Positions 33,293-43,043 of a stretch of 64,000 bases of DNA are shown in pieces. The stretch covers positions 186,001 through 250,000 of the forward strand of contig CAIJXB010000026.1 of assembly GCA_903824495.1 (NCBI GenBank). The letters run 5' to 3'. This DNA is from an uncultured Chlamydiae bacterium. Its GTDB lineage: Bacteria > Chlamydiota > Chlamydiia > Chlamydiales > Rhabdochlamydiaceae. The first letter of the stretch is position 1, and every line of letters begins with the position of its first letter. A program made the translations under genes and the position numbers. The notes beneath the pieces were generated by a model. It made no database searches, was not told the DNA's origin, and saw only the letters and a list, made by a program, of their open reading frames with translations.

Positions 33293-34240
33293 ATGAAAAT
33301 TCAAGACGCCCCTACTAATAAAAAAGTACTTCATGCGGGCAATGTAACAGGTTCCCACTTTTTTTCTTATCGAGACAAAGTCGAGCAAGAGATTGCAAAA
33401 AGCATTTCCAGTTTTGGTGAAAAAACAAAACTTCGAGATGCTTGCGAATATGCGTTAACCAATGGAGGCAAGCGTTTTAGGCCTTTGATTGTTTTGATGG
33501 TTGCAGAAGCTTTATCCAAAGGAAAAGGTCTCAATGTTTCCGATGCTGCTCTTTCTGTAGAATTTTTCCATACAGCCTCTTTAATCGCCGACGATCTTCC
33601 TTGCATGGACAACGATGATGAAAGAAGAGACAAACCTTCTCTTCATAAAGTTTATGGTGAAACAATCGCTTTGCTTGCAAGCTACGCACTCATTACAGCA
33701 GCCTTTGAAAGAATCCATTGCAATGCAAAGCAGATGCGAGAATCGGGTCTATTTTCCAGTGAAACAAGTGACCTGGTGTGTCGCCTTGCCTTAGAGAGTG
33801 CAACGCACTGCTCAGGCATTTTAGGGGCAACAGGAGGACAGTTCCTAGATCTATACCCACCTACACTAAACATCGAAACAGTGAAACAAGTCATTTATAA
33901 GAAAACAGTGACCTTGTTTGAGGTGTCTTTTGTTTTTGGCTGGCTCTTTGGCGGTGGCGACATAACTCTTCTTGAAAGAGTAAAAGAAGCTGCATATCAC
34001 TTAGGCATGGCTTTTCAAGTTGCTGATGATTTAGGAGACATGCTTCAAGATGAGAAAAAAGATCGAGACATTAGCATGGCTCGTTTGATTGGAAAGGAAA
34101 AAGCTTTTATGTTTTTTGAAGAAGAGATGTCTTTGTTTGAAAAGCATTTAAAAGAGCTTGGCATTTATACGCCTTCTTTTCAAAAGATGAGCGGCATGCT
34201 TCATAGCCAAGCCGCTCAAGCATTAGGATCACTCGCCTAA
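33293..34240 (+). CDS. ispA: Polyprenyl synthetase (farnesyl/geranylgeranyl diphosphate synthase type)
   Basis: This trans-isoprenyl diphosphate synthase of 315 residues condenses IPP with allylic diphosphates. The conserved NGGKRFRPL precedes the first aspartate-rich motif DDLPCMDND (near residue 102), and the second is DDLGD (near 244). Bulk before the first motif ([10 protein letters not shown]) suggests a short C15-C20 product. The N-terminus is about 20 residues longer than E. coli IspA. It is co-transcribed with the hexapeptide-repeat gene and converges with recA, overlapping it by 12 bases. Confidence 0.92.
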   Translation: MKIQDAPTNKKVLHAGNVTGSHFFSYRDKVEQEIAKSISSFGEKTKLRDACEYALTNGGKRFRPLIVLMVAEALSKGKGLNVSDAALSVEFFHTASLIADDLPCMDNDDERRDKPSLHKVYGETIALLASYALITAAFERIHCNAKQMRESGLFSSETSDLVCRLALESATHCSGILGATGGQFLDLYPPTLNIETVKQVIYKKTVTLFEVSFVFGWLFGGGDITLLERVKEAAYHLGMAFQVADDLGDMLQDEKKDRDISMARLIGKEKAFMFFEEEMSLFEKHLKELGIYTPSFQKMSGMLHSQAAQALGSLA

Positions 34241-35296
34241 CGTTTCGATTACTTCTGAAACTTCTTCTGATTTTTTAGAAACAGGAAGATCAAATCCTTT
34301 TTCAGAACGTTTTTGCAAAATGAGTTTTTCTATTTCATCGACAAGAGATGGGTTTTTCTTAAGCTCGTCTCTTGCAGCTTCTCTTCCTTGACCTAGTCTA
34401 TGAGTTTTATAGCTAAACCAAGTTCCTTTCTTTTCAATGATTTGGAGATCAACACCCAAATCGATGATAGAGCCAATTCTAGAAATTCCCTCATTGAACA
34501 GGATATCAAATTCAGCTACTTGGAAGGGTGGAGCCATCTTATTTTTAACGACTTTGACTTTGACTCTATTTCCAACTTCGCTGTTATCAGGACCTTTAAT
34601 TCCCCCAATTCTACGAATATCCATTCTGACAGAAGCGTAGAATTTTAGAGCTCTTCCCCCTGTTGTTGTTTCAGGATTGCCGAACATCACGCCGATCTTT
34701 TCTCTGATCTGGTTGATGAAAACTGCACATGTATTGCTTTTAGAAAGTGATGCTGTGAGCTTGCGAAGAGCTTGAGACATCATTCTAGCTTGAAGACCCA
34801 TGAATGAATCACCGATCTCCCCTTCGAGTTCAGCTTTTGGAACTAAAGCAGCAACAGAGTCGATCACAATAAGATCAACAGCGTTGGATCTTGCAAGCAT
34901 TTCTGCGATGTTTAATGCATCTTCTCCAGAATCTGGTTGAGAAATGAGAAGTTCATCTAAGTTCACACCAATCTTTGTTGCATAAGCAGGATCAAGAGCG
35001 TGTTCTGCATCGATGTAAGCGGCAAGGCCTCCATTTTTTTGAACATTAGCTACAATGTGAGTTGCAAGTGTTGATTTACCGGAAGATTCAGGTCCGTAAA
35101 TTTCAACGATTCTTCCTCTTGGAACTCCTCCGATACCAAGAGCTGCATCAAGAGAGATAGCTCCTGTCTTAATGACACTGATTTCTTTAGAGGCGGAATG
35201 TTTTCCGAGGGTCATGATAGAACCGGATCCAAACTGTTTCTCAATTTGAGCAACAGCTAGGTCTAGCGCTTTTTTCTTGGCGAGATCATTTGACAT
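34229..35296 (-). CDS. recA: Recombinase RecA
   Basis: The 355-residue strand-exchange ATPase has Walker [10 protein letters not shown] (about 66-74), Walker [13 protein letters not shown], loop L1 [23 protein letters not shown] and loop L2 [20 protein letters not shown]. The C-terminal domain ends in an acidic tail. The ATG at 35296 follows AAGGAG by eight bases; an in-frame GTG at 35305 overlaps that ribosome-binding site. It is divergent from glk. I see no SOS-type LexA box in the 130-base gap. Confidence 0.98.
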   Translation of the reverse strand: MSNDLAKKKALDLAVAQIEKQFGSGSIMTLGKHSASKEISVIKTGAISLDAALGIGGVPRGRIVEIYGPESSGKSTLATHIVANVQKNGGLAAYIDAEHALDPAYATKIGVNLDELLISQPDSGEDALNIAEMLARSNAVDLIVIDSVAALVPKAELEGEIGDSFMGLQARMMSQALRKLTASLSKSNTCAVFINQIREKIGVMFGNPETTTGGRALKFYASVRMDIRRIGGIKGPDNSEVGNRVKVKVVKNKMAPPFQVAEFDILFNEGISRIGSIIDLGVDLQIIEKKGTWFSYKTHRLGQGREAARDELKKNPSLVDEIEKLILQKRSEKGFDLPVSKKSEEVSEVIETLGE

Positions 35297-35428
35297 ACTA
35301 TGCACTCCTTGGCATTGGTTTTTTCCTATAGATTGGCCTTGAAAGGTCTTCTCGTCAAGTAGAATGTCATCTACAAAAAATACCTATTTTGTTTGAATGA
35401 GAAAATATGCTTTAGAAAAAGGTGCATG

Positions 35429-36403
35429 ATGATTTTAGCAGGTGATGTTGGTGGAACAAAAGTTGTTTTGGCTCTTTTTGAAGATCTAAAAACACGGAAG
35501 AAACTTAAAGAGCAAAGGTTTGCGAGTAAAGACTTTTTAAATTTTAACGACATCGTAAACGCCTTTTTACCCAAAGATATAGAGATCTCTTGTGCTTGTT
35601 TTGGAATAGCAGGTCCAATTGTAGACAACAAGTGCCACGCTACTAATCTTCCTTGGGTTATTGATGGATCAGAGCTTCAAATAATTTTAAAAACACCTTC
35701 TGTTTTTCTGATCAACGACTTACATGCCAATGCGTGGGGCACGTTTGTTTTGGAAGATGAAGAGTTTTTTGTCCTAAATGCAGGAACAGGAAAACTGGGT
35801 AACAGAGCTCTTATTTCAGCAGGAACAGGTCTTGGAGAAGCGGGATTTTATTTTGATGGGAAAAACCATCATCCCTTCCCTAGTGAAGGCGGTCATGCAG
35901 ATTTTGCTCCCAATACAGAAGAAGAAATTGAAATTTGGCGCTATTTTAAGACGAAATTTGAGCATGTGTCTTTTGAAAGGCTTCTTTCTGGAAAAGGAAT
36001 TGGAAATATCTACCAATTTTTTACCCAAGTGAAAAAAATGTCAGAGCTAGCAGAAGTGAGAGAAAGAATGCAAAAGGAAGATCCAGCTCAAGTGATTTCA
36101 GAGTTTGGTGTTTCTAAAAAGTGTCCAACCTGTGTAAAAACCCTAGAGACTTTTGTTTCGATCTATGGAGAAGAAGCGGGGAATTTAGCTCTTAAGTTTT
36201 TATCTTTGGGTGGGATTTTCATAGGAGGAGGTATTGCTCCTAAAATACTAGAAGTGCTCAAGAATGGCCTTTTCATGAAAGCCTTCATCGACAAAGGGCG
36301 CTTCAAGACACTCCTATCAGGCATAAGAGTACAAGTGATCTTAAATCCTGAAACAGCTCTTTTAGGAGCTGCTCAGTACGCAGTGGTTAAGGGAAAGACT
36401 TAA
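35429..36403 (+). CDS. glk: Glucokinase
   Basis: The 324-residue ASKHA kinase phosphorylates glucose with ATP. It shows the phosphate loop LAGDVGGTKVVLALF, FGIAGPIVDNKCHATNLPW, the sugar-binding INDLHANAWG, and GTGLGEAGFYF and SEGGHADFAP, matching the E. coli-type glucokinase. AAGG lies six bases before the ATG; an adjacent ATG at 35426 is possible. Classical Chlamydia lack hexokinase and import glucose phosphates, whereas environmental chlamydiae carry this gene, which helps to place the organism. Confidence 0.93.
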   Translation: MILAGDVGGTKVVLALFEDLKTRKKLKEQRFASKDFLNFNDIVNAFLPKDIEISCACFGIAGPIVDNKCHATNLPWVIDGSELQIILKTPSVFLINDLHANAWGTFVLEDEEFFVLNAGTGKLGNRALISAGTGLGEAGFYFDGKNHHPFPSEGGHADFAPNTEEEIEIWRYFKTKFEHVSFERLLSGKGIGNIYQFFTQVKKMSELAEVRERMQKEDPAQVISEFGVSKKCPTCVKTLETFVSIYGEEAGNLALKFLSLGGIFIGGGIAPKILEVLKNGLFMKAFIDKGRFKTLLSGIRVQVILNPETALLGAAQYAVVKGKT

Positions 36404-36463
36404 AGATTGCAAGGCAAAAGAAAATCAGAGATAGTAGAGGATGAGAGACACCCGGGGTAAAAA

Positions 36464-38044
36464 ATGAAGAAGTCTATTGTGCTTTTCTGTATTGCTATTT
36501 TTTCTATCATCACTTCTTGCCAGCCAAAACCGAAAGAACCAAATCAAAAAGTTCGTGTTAATCTCGTATCAGATCCAAGAACGTTAGATCCTCGTAAAAG
36601 TCGGGATCTCAATGAGAGAATCTTAATTAACATGCTTTTTGAAGGTCTTACAAGAGAAGGCAAAACAGGAAAAAGTGAACTTGCTTTAGCAAAACTTGTA
36701 GAAGTTCATGAAGCTGGATCTCGCTACATTTTTCATTTAAAAGATGCGTATTGGAGCAATGGAGATAAGATCACTGCCAAGGATTTTGTCTATTCATGGT
36801 CTACAGCTTTAACCCCATCATTTCCATCAGAGAATGCGTATCAGCTTTTCTGCATTAAAAATGCAGAAGCGATTAAAAAAGGGGAAAAATCCATTTCTGA
36901 TCTCGGTGTTTTTGCTATTGATGAATCTACTTTGCAGATTGATTTAGAGCGTCCTATCCCCTATTTCTTAGAACTTCTGTCTTTTTCGATATTCTTTCCT
37001 GTGCATGAAGCGATGGATCTTCACGGTTGGGATCTAAACCACAATCCCTTAATTTCTTCAGGACCTTTTTGTTTAAAGCAGTGGAAGCATAGCGACTTCA
37101 TCGATACGGTCAAAAACCAAAAGTATTGGGATGCTGAGGCTGTTAAGTTAGAAGGTATCCATTTGGTGATGGTGACGGAAGATACAGAGATGAGAATGTT
37201 TGAAAAAAAGCAGCTTGATTGGGCAGGCTCTCCCCTATCTATATTTCCATTTGACTTAGTCGAAGGTTTTTTAAATAAAGATCTTATGCATGTACACCCG
37301 TCATTTAGTACTTATTTTTTCCGTATCAATGTGGAAAAGCCACCGTTTAACAACGTGAACATTCGCAAGGCTTTTGCTCTTGCGATCAATAGAAAAGACT
37401 TAGTTGAGCATGTAGCCAAGGGTGGATACACCCCTGCTCTTCGCTTTGTTCCCGAAACTATGGGAATAGAGGCAGAAGCCTATTTTCCAGATAGTGACGA
37501 GATTCAAGCAAAAGCTCTTTTTCAAAAGGGGCTTGAAGAGCTTAATATGAAAGTGGAAGATTTTCCAAGGATTACGTTTCTTTATCCAACACTGCAAAAA
37601 AATCATGTGATTTCACAAGCTGTTCAACAAGATTGGAAAAGAGTTCTTGGTGTTGATGTTGATTTAGAGGCGAATGAGCGAAAAGTTTATTTTGAAAGAA
37701 TTGGAAAGCAAGACTATCAGATTGCATCAAGCTCTTGGTTTGCAGACTTTAATGATCCTGTAAACTTTTTAAGCGTCTTTAAGTATAAGAGAGCGACAAC
37801 CAACAATACGCAGTGGGAAAACAAAGAGTACACAGATCTTTTAGATACATCAGAAACAGCGTCACAAGAATCTAGAATGGCTATTTTGAAAAAATGTGAA
37901 TCGATCCTCATGCAAGAAATGCCAATCATTCCTCTTTATCACCAACATATGCGGTATGTAAAACAGCAAAATTTAAAAGATGTCGCACTTTCATCTTTGG
38001 GAAATCTGGACTTTAAATGGGCTTATTTAGACAATCCAAATTAG
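36464..38044 (+). CDS. oppA: Peptide ABC transporter substrate-binding lipoprotein (OppA type)
   Basis: This family-5 solute-binding protein has 526 residues. The lipoprotein signal is MKKSIVLFCIAIFSIITSC, with Cys19 as the lipid site. The mature part follows the OppA pattern: VSDPRTLDPRKS, LFEGLTREG, DFVYSWSTALTP, ISSGPFCLKQW, and NNVNIRKAFALAINR. It would bind oligopeptides outside the inner membrane for an ABC importer; no permease or ATPase genes are next to it. AAACTGs are absent; the ribosome-binding site is a weak GGGGT eight bases before the ATG. Single OppA genes away from their operon are common in chlamydiae. Confidence 0.93.
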   Translation: MKKSIVLFCIAIFSIITSCQPKPKEPNQKVRVNLVSDPRTLDPRKSRDLNERILINMLFEGLTREGKTGKSELALAKLVEVHEAGSRYIFHLKDAYWSNGDKITAKDFVYSWSTALTPSFPSENAYQLFCIKNAEAIKKGEKSISDLGVFAIDESTLQIDLERPIPYFLELLSFSIFFPVHEAMDLHGWDLNHNPLISSGPFCLKQWKHSDFIDTVKNQKYWDAEAVKLEGIHLVMVTEDTEMRMFEKKQLDWAGSPLSIFPFDLVEGFLNKDLMHVHPSFSTYFFRINVEKPPFNNVNIRKAFALAINRKDLVEHVAKGGYTPALRFVPETMGIEAEAYFPDSDEIQAKALFQKGLEELNMKVEDFPRITFLYPTLQKNHVISQAVQQDWKRVLGVDVDLEANERKVYFERIGKQDYQIASSSWFADFNDPVNFLSVFKYKRATTNNTQWENKEYTDLLDTSETASQESRMAILKKCESILMQEMPIIPLYHQHMRYVKQQNLKDVALSSLGNLDFKWAYLDNPN

Positions 38045-38056
38045 GTGGTGTCTTTT

Positions 38057-38422
38057 ATGATAAAGCAGATTTCTTTAGGCGTTTTATTTTTTTTAGCTGT
38101 AGCTTTTTCACTCGAAGCTGCCAGTCTTCAATTGCAAAATGAAACCCATTACACTCTTAGAGCTGTTGTTTTAGGCGCTGATGGTTCTCATTTAGGAGAA
38201 GCTACCATCTTGCCGCAAAAGACCATTCGGTGGTATTCCTCAAACCAGGACACGCCGGCACAAGGTCCTTCTCGTTCGATCACTCCCATGACGATACAAT
38301 GGTTTTGTGAAGATGATGAAGTTTTTTGTGTTTCAGAGGGAGCTCAAAGCGGATCTTTGATCCGAACAAGTCTATGCGATGGAAAAAAAGTGTGTAAACC
38401 TAAAAAACAGGATTCCCCATGA
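38057..38422 (+). CDS. Small secreted Cys-containing protein, paralogue A
   Basis: The 121-residue protein has a signal peptide ending near SLEAAS. The mature part (about 100 residues) begins LQLQNETHYTLRAVVLGADGSHLGEATI and includes MTIQWFCEDDEVFCVSEGA; it has four cysteines toward the C-terminus. The pattern N-T-x-Y/F-x-L-x-A-x-V-x-x-A-x-G and M-T-P/I-x-Q-W/F-C repeats in the next gene, so the two are tandem paralogues. No family is recognised. The ATG at 38057 follows GGTGG; the frame opens at GTG 38045. The stop overlaps the next gene by an ATGA. Confidence 0.75.
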   Translation: MIKQISLGVLFFLAVAFSLEAASLQLQNETHYTLRAVVLGADGSHLGEATILPQKTIRWYSSNQDTPAQGPSRSITPMTIQWFCEDDEVFCVSEGAQSGSLIRTSLCDGKKVCKPKKQDSP

Positions 38423-38835
38423 GATACATATTATCTTGTCTATTTGTACTTTTCTTTTCTCAAAGTGGGTTTTCTGGTGTATATCTTTATAACAACACTC
38501 CTTTCATTTTAAATGCTAAGGTTATGGCTGCCAATGGCACTAACATTGGAGAAAAACAGCTGCAACCGGAAGAAACAAAGTATTTAGAAGATCAACTTGG
38601 ATCTTCTAATCCTGTAGGAGAAAGAGATCCGAAATCGTTTCAAAATTACAAAGAATCTATGACACCGTATCAAGTGTTTTGGTATTGTACAGAAGGCGAT
38701 CAGAGCCTCTATGCTATGTGTACAACAGTGTCAGCAGGAGCTACTGTGATGGCTGCAAGTTGCGCAGGTCCCTGCTACTGTCAGCCTCCTAAGAAAGAAA
38801 AGAAACAAGCGGAAGATGCTTATAAATCAGATTAG
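38419..38835 (+). CDS. Small secreted Cys-containing protein, paralogue B
   Basis: The 138-residue protein has a signal peptide (MRYILSCLFVLFFSQSGFSG). The mature part starts VYLYNNTPFILNAKVMAANGTNIGEK, has SMTPYQVFWYCTEGD in the middle, and a Cys-rich end (CAGPCYCQPP) before a lysine-rich tail. It is clearly related to the preceding gene. The secreted location and disulfide-capable cysteines suggest a periplasmic or envelope role, possibly disulfide cross-linked as in the chlamydial outer membrane; this is inference. It converges with the 5-FTHF cyclo-ligase gene, overlapping it by 4 bases. Confidence 0.75.
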   Translation: MRYILSCLFVLFFSQSGFSGVYLYNNTPFILNAKVMAANGTNIGEKQLQPEETKYLEDQLGSSNPVGERDPKSFQNYKESMTPYQVFWYCTEGDQSLYAMCTTVSAGATVMAASCAGPCYCQPPKKEKKQAEDAYKSD

Positions 38836-39380
38836 AAAAAAAGCACAGTATCAAGAGCTAGATCGTGATCTTCAACAGGAACTCTTTGCTTCTTTTGCTC
38901 CCAAAATCCAATACCCCACTTTAGCTCTTCGGTAAAAGAAGAAAGAAACCGATCGTAATGCCCTTTTCCATGGCCTATTCTATGATGGGTTTCATCAAAA
39001 CCAAGACCTGGTACTAAAATCAAAGATAGATCTTCAAAAGTGTCTAATTTATGGCATCGAGTAGGACACGGCTCTTGAATATTTCCATAGGAAATCTTGA
39101 GGTCGTGGACGCTATTTACTTCATAGACAGAGATTTGGTCTTTTTCTATCTTAGGAAGAAGAAGCCTTTTTTCTTTAGCCAGGAAGCGATTTAAAGGCCA
39201 AAGGTTGATTTCAAAAGGCTTACTCGCAAAGGAAAGCACCTTAAAAGAAGAGTTTTCAAGATGTTCGATCAAGAATTGACAAGCCGCTTTTGATGCCGCT
39301 TCTTTTCTTTCCGAATTTAGAAAGCAAAGTGTTTCACGAAGAGTTTTCCTAAGAAGGATCTTATCATTTTGTAGAGTCAT
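38832..39380 (-). CDS. ygfA: 5-formyltetrahydrofolate cyclo-ligase
   Basis: This folate enzyme has 182 residues and converts 5-formyl-THF to 5,10-methenyl-THF with ATP. The C-terminal signature LVPGLGFDETHHRIGHGKGHYDRFL is intact and the N-terminal KxxLRKTLRE region binds ATP. It overlaps the MORN lipoprotein gene by 17 bases and is last in a minus-strand operon with the PilM/PilN-like genes. A ygfA gene close to recA is also remembered from Chlamydia. Confidence 0.93.
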   Translation of the reverse strand: MTLQNDKILLRKTLRETLCFLNSERKEAASKAACQFLIEHLENSSFKVLSFASKPFEINLWPLNRFLAKEKRLLLPKIEKDQISVYEVNSVHDLKISYGNIQEPCPTRCHKLDTFEDLSLILVPGLGFDETHHRIGHGKGHYDRFLSSFTEELKWGIGFWEQKKQRVPVEDHDLALDTVLFF

Positions 39381-40665
39381 TTTCTAAAGACGGTGCCCCT
39401 TTTTCATAAGAAACTTTTTGTAAAAGATAACCACTCGGATGATACAAGGTGGCAATTCCTTTTCCTTGAAAAACTTTGGAAACAGGTTTTTTGTCCCCTT
39501 TTTTATAATAGGTTCCGGTAGAGAGAATATCTTTTTCATATTCTTCTGAAAGCATCAGGTCCCCATTTTCATACCAAGCGTACGCTACACCATTTTTCTT
39601 ATTTTGATACATCTCTTTTTGACTTTCTTGTTTCCCACTCTGGAACCAAGTCTTGACCATTCCTTGCAAAACATCTTCTTGCCAATGAAGAAGAAGTTTG
39701 GGTTTTAAAGGAGCATTTGGGGATTCTTTGGGATAGTATTCCCATTCTTCGCCGTGTTTTTTCCCTTCTTTTTGTGTGAAGCTGATCTTTAAATTTCCCT
39801 TGTCATCTAAGCATTCAATGAGCCCATCAGGGACTCCTTTTTCATATTGAACAAGTCTTTTTAAAGATCCAGATTCTGATTCGTAGCGTCTGCCAGATCC
39901 TGCTAAAATGGAGCTGATGAGATCCCCTTTTTCTGAATAGTACTGCCCTTCCATTAAACGGCCATCTTCAAAGGTCTCTTGATAGGCGAGCGTTTTATTT
40001 GGAAAGAAAGAGGAAGCAATGCCATGACGTACACCTTTGATGTGAGGGATGATTTCAGAAATGTCTCCATTTTCATGATAGCAAATGAGAGAGCCATGCA
40101 TTTCATCTTGTACATAAGGGATCTGTCTTTTTATTTGACCGCTTGGATAATAATAAAATGAGTCTCCTTGCAAAAAACCTTTTTCGTAAGAGATTTCTGC
40201 TACAAGCGCGCCTTGTTCATCCCAAATTTGATTGGTTCCATCAAAAACCCAAGATTTTAAGGCGGCATCTGAAAGCTCTGGGATTCCCTCAATCACATGC
40301 AAATCCATCTTTTTATGACCGTTAAAATGCCATTCTTGATAGGTTCCATGAGCTCTACCATTAGAAATTTCTAGATATTGCCAAAGATGACCGTTTGCGT
40401 GGTAGCTTGTGATGATAGAAGGTGTCTGACCTTGCTCATCTTTACCAAAGACGCGGAGAACTTTTTGGTAGGGCTGAGCTCCTTTAAAGTCGGCCTTTTG
40501 ATAACGGCCCAAGCGATCGCTTGAGCTGATTGTTTCAGCAAACCCATTGCGGTCAATGATCTGAATGCTGACCAAGGTAGAATCATCTGCTGTTTTGCTT
40601 TTAAAAGAGCAACTGCAAGAAAAGATACAAAGTAGACTTGAGACTAAAAAAAGGGTCCAGCGCAT
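39364..40665 (-). CDS. Probable lipoprotein with MORN-variant (YwqK-type) repeats
   Basis: The 433-residue protein has a signal peptide with Cys near residues 17-20 (LLCIFSCSC), so it is probably lipid-anchored, although the lipobox is not perfect. The mature part is built of about nine repeats of the pattern YHxNGxxxxxxxxxxGxxHGxxxxxxxNG (for example HANGHLWQYLEISNGRAHGTYQE and ENGDISEIIPHIKGVRHGIASS), the MORN-2/YwqK repeat. These repeats make extended beta structures that mediate binding. It shares its first base with the stop of the upstream PilO-like gene. Confidence 0.8.
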   Translation of the reverse strand: MRWTLFLVSSLLCIFSCSCSFKSKTADDSTLVSIQIIDRNGFAETISSSDRLGRYQKADFKGAQPYQKVLRVFGKDEQGQTPSIITSYHANGHLWQYLEISNGRAHGTYQEWHFNGHKKMDLHVIEGIPELSDAALKSWVFDGTNQIWDEQGALVAEISYEKGFLQGDSFYYYPSGQIKRQIPYVQDEMHGSLICYHENGDISEIIPHIKGVRHGIASSFFPNKTLAYQETFEDGRLMEGQYYSEKGDLISSILAGSGRRYESESGSLKRLVQYEKGVPDGLIECLDDKGNLKISFTQKEGKKHGEEWEYYPKESPNAPLKPKLLLHWQEDVLQGMVKTWFQSGKQESQKEMYQNKKNGVAYAWYENGDLMLSEEYEKDILSTGTYYKKGDKKPVSKVFQGKGIATLYHPSGYLLQKVSYEKGAPSLENDSTK

Positions 40666-41327
40666 TATTTTACTAAGGCCTCTCTTTTAATAAGTTGCAT
40701 TTGAACGTGGTAGGTTTTATCTGTGATGCCCGGGATGTTTTTTTTCTCAAGTTCAAACGATTTAAGTAGAATTTGAGGAGCTCTTTCTTTAGGTGAGTAG
40801 GGATGGATCTGAGCTCCTTCTATGTAACAGAGAAGGGTTTTGAGATCTTCGTCACTAAGTTCTACGGCATTTTTTTGGTTTTCTTCTGTCTCTTGAAACA
40901 GTTCATTTTTACGTATATCTGTTTGCACAAATTCTAGTTTGTTAGTGCCCTGCTGCAAAAAAGACACTCTTTGTTTCATGGGATGAGAAGGTTCTATTTG
41001 TTGAGAAAATAGCTGCCATTTTTGCCTTTCAGATCCCAAAAATACCATAGATTCCAAAACTTCTTTTAAATAACCAGATTCTGATTGGCCGATTTGACTT
41101 AAGATTCGCTCTTCTGTTTTCATTTGGAATTCTTTGCGCATCTGTTTCTTTTGAAGCAAGAGGATACGCTCATTGAGCTCAGAGAGTTCTCTTTGCTCAA
41201 AGACGAAGCAAGTAGCGAAAATGAGGAACGGAAGAATCAAAAGGCAGGCCCCAATCTGAAAGGAAAAAGGAAAAGAAAGGTATTTTTTATAGTAGGATAA
41301 AGATTCGATTTTAAAAAGGGAGTTCAA
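40665..41327 (-). CDS. Single-TM coiled-coil protein (PilO/GspM-like position)
   Basis: The protein has 220 residues. One hydrophobic helix (about 22-43) is followed by a charged coiled coil (about 44-80) and an alpha/beta C-terminal region of about 90 residues ending LKSFELEKKNIPGITDKTYHVQMQLIKREAL. The topology (short cytoplasmic N-terminus, TM, coiled coil, small periplasmic domain) is that of PilO or GspM, inner-membrane platform parts of type IV pili and type II secretion. It overlaps the PilM/PilN-like gene by 4 bases, which supports this reading. Sequence similarity itself is not evident, so the role is inferred from topology and context. Confidence 0.55.
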   Translation of the reverse strand: MNSLFKIESLSYYKKYLSFPFSFQIGACLLILPFLIFATCFVFEQRELSELNERILLLQKKQMRKEFQMKTEERILSQIGQSESGYLKEVLESMVFLGSERQKWQLFSQQIEPSHPMKQRVSFLQQGTNKLEFVQTDIRKNELFQETEENQKNAVELSDEDLKTLLCYIEGAQIHPYSPKERAPQILLKSFELEKKNIPGITDKTYHVQMQLIKREALVK

Positions 41328-42883
41328 GCTCTACCTCCTTCTAAACGAGGTTTTAGGAAAAAAGAAATAGAGTATGTAGTTCCTTTTGATTGCCAAGAGA
41401 TCTCTTTTTTTGTATCGACAAAAGAAAGGTCTTTTTGAAGCGATTCTTGAAACTCTTTTGCTAAGGTGCGGCTTGGGATTTCAATTTCTAGTTCTACTTT
41501 GGCAATATAGGGAAGGGCTGTAGCTGATATCTTGGGATATTTGACTAGGCTGTATTTTACTTTTTTCATATCGACATCCCCAGCTTCTTCCGAAGGAATT
41601 TGCATGTTGAGTACAGGATGGGAGCTGAGCCACGCTAAGAGTTCAGAAACATTAGGGACCGGAAGCATTAAGCTGTAGGGAACCTTTTCTTTGGTTAAAG
41701 AAACTTCTAAAGAAGAAAGTTCTTTTTGAAGATCTTCTAAACTGTCTATTTTTTTATTCTGAAGAGAAAAGGAAGACTGAACAATGTCAGCAAACTGTTT
41801 GAGCTTATGATCTTTGTACATGCTACTGATTAAAAGTGTGGTCGAAGCTAAAATGGTGCAAGCCAGCGCTAGAGATGAAAAGAGTTTGATTTGCCGTTTT
41901 TTCTGTGCTGGAGCTACAAAATCTCCTTGTCGAAATCTTGTTGAATGGCCATCTACAGCAAGAGCATCTAGAGCAAGCCCTATGGGGATAGCATATGCTT
42001 CCAAGGTTGTTGCATCATAAGATTCTCCGCAGGTGCATTCATTCAATCGAATGGAGTCTGGCAGATGTTGAGCAATGAAAGCTTTTAGCAGGGGAAATCC
42101 TGAAAAGTTCCCAGTTAAAATAATATCATTCCAAGGCTCTTTTTGTTTCTTGAGAAAAAAAGTAAAAACCCTATCGAGTTCTTTTTTAGCGTGCTGCGTT
42201 AGTTGGTATAAAGCGGGCTGTTTTTCAGCTGAAAGATCTAAGAGATTTGTTAGATCTTTTCCTTCGACGTCTAAAGCTGTAGAAAAAAGCTCGCTTCCGA
42301 CTGGAAAGCAGTGGGAAAAACAGGGTCTGTTATCCATTATTCCAACAAGGGTACTTGTTTTTGCTCCTAAATGAAGAATCAGAGTATTGGAAAGTTCAGG
42401 GAAAAGGTATTCAGTGAAGCGCCATAGAGCAGCTGGGATGCAAGAAACTTCATCAGGCTCTGCTTTTTTTTCCTTTAAAGCGTCTATATGGTGCTGTAGC
42501 GCTGCTTTTTTTGCTGCATAGAAAGAGATTTTTGAACTTTTAGGGGCGTCTCCTGGACTCATTTGAATGGAGACAATTGCATCTTCTGAAGGGCAAGGGA
42601 GTTGTGGCTCAATTTGAAAAGGGAGGAGTTTTAAGATTTTTTTTTGATCTTGGAGTTTGACTTGCGTGTTTCTTAAGAGAACTTCTGAGCTATCAAGACC
42701 TGAAATGATCTTATAAGGAAGTTCTTCTAAGGCATTTTGAGGAAAGGCAAACGAGTTTTCTTCAGAAAAAGGAAGGGTTCTTAAGAGCTCAATAGATATT
42801 TTTTTCTTTTGCCGGTTGATTTTGGCCCATTTGACCATCGATCCGTCTAGATAAAGTCCGATCCAGAACATAGCTTTTCTCAA
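41324..42883 (-). CDS. PilM-PilN-like (GspL-like) assembly platform protein
   Basis: The 519-residue protein has two parts. Residues 1-310 look like an actin-fold PilM domain (FWIGLYLDGSMVKWAKI, LILHLGAKTSTLVGIMDNRP, DIILTGNFSGFPLLKAFI, TLEAYAIPIGLALDAL). A single TM helix (about 333-352) follows, then a coiled coil and a PilN-like periplasmic domain. That order is the GspL architecture of type II secretion, or a PilM-PilN fusion. It starts the minus-strand operon that continues with the PilO-like protein, MORN lipoprotein and ygfA. A role as the cytoplasmic ring and inner-membrane platform of the chlamydial type II secretion system is a reasonable inference. Confidence 0.65.
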   Translation of the reverse strand: MRKAMFWIGLYLDGSMVKWAKINRQKKKISIELLRTLPFSEENSFAFPQNALEELPYKIISGLDSSEVLLRNTQVKLQDQKKILKLLPFQIEPQLPCPSEDAIVSIQMSPGDAPKSSKISFYAAKKAALQHHIDALKEKKAEPDEVSCIPAALWRFTEYLFPELSNTLILHLGAKTSTLVGIMDNRPCFSHCFPVGSELFSTALDVEGKDLTNLLDLSAEKQPALYQLTQHAKKELDRVFTFFLKKQKEPWNDIILTGNFSGFPLLKAFIAQHLPDSIRLNECTCGESYDATTLEAYAIPIGLALDALAVDGHSTRFRQGDFVAPAQKKRQIKLFSSLALACTILASTTLLISSMYKDHKLKQFADIVQSSFSLQNKKIDSLEDLQKELSSLEVSLTKEKVPYSLMLPVPNVSELLAWLSSHPVLNMQIPSEEAGDVDMKKVKYSLVKYPKISATALPYIAKVELEIEIPSRTLAKEFQESLQKDLSFVDTKKEISWQSKGTTYSISFFLKPRLEGGRA

Positions 42884-43043
42884 ATTTCTTTAATTTTCTC
42901 CCTTATTCTATCTGGAGAAAAGATTTACTTAAAAATAAAAGAAGATTTTATGTCTTTTTGATCGTTTTTAAGCCTAAGAAAGATGGAAAGAAATGCCCTA
43001 CTTAAGCTATACTTCTCTCAACATTAGATTGAAAGAGAGCCTT

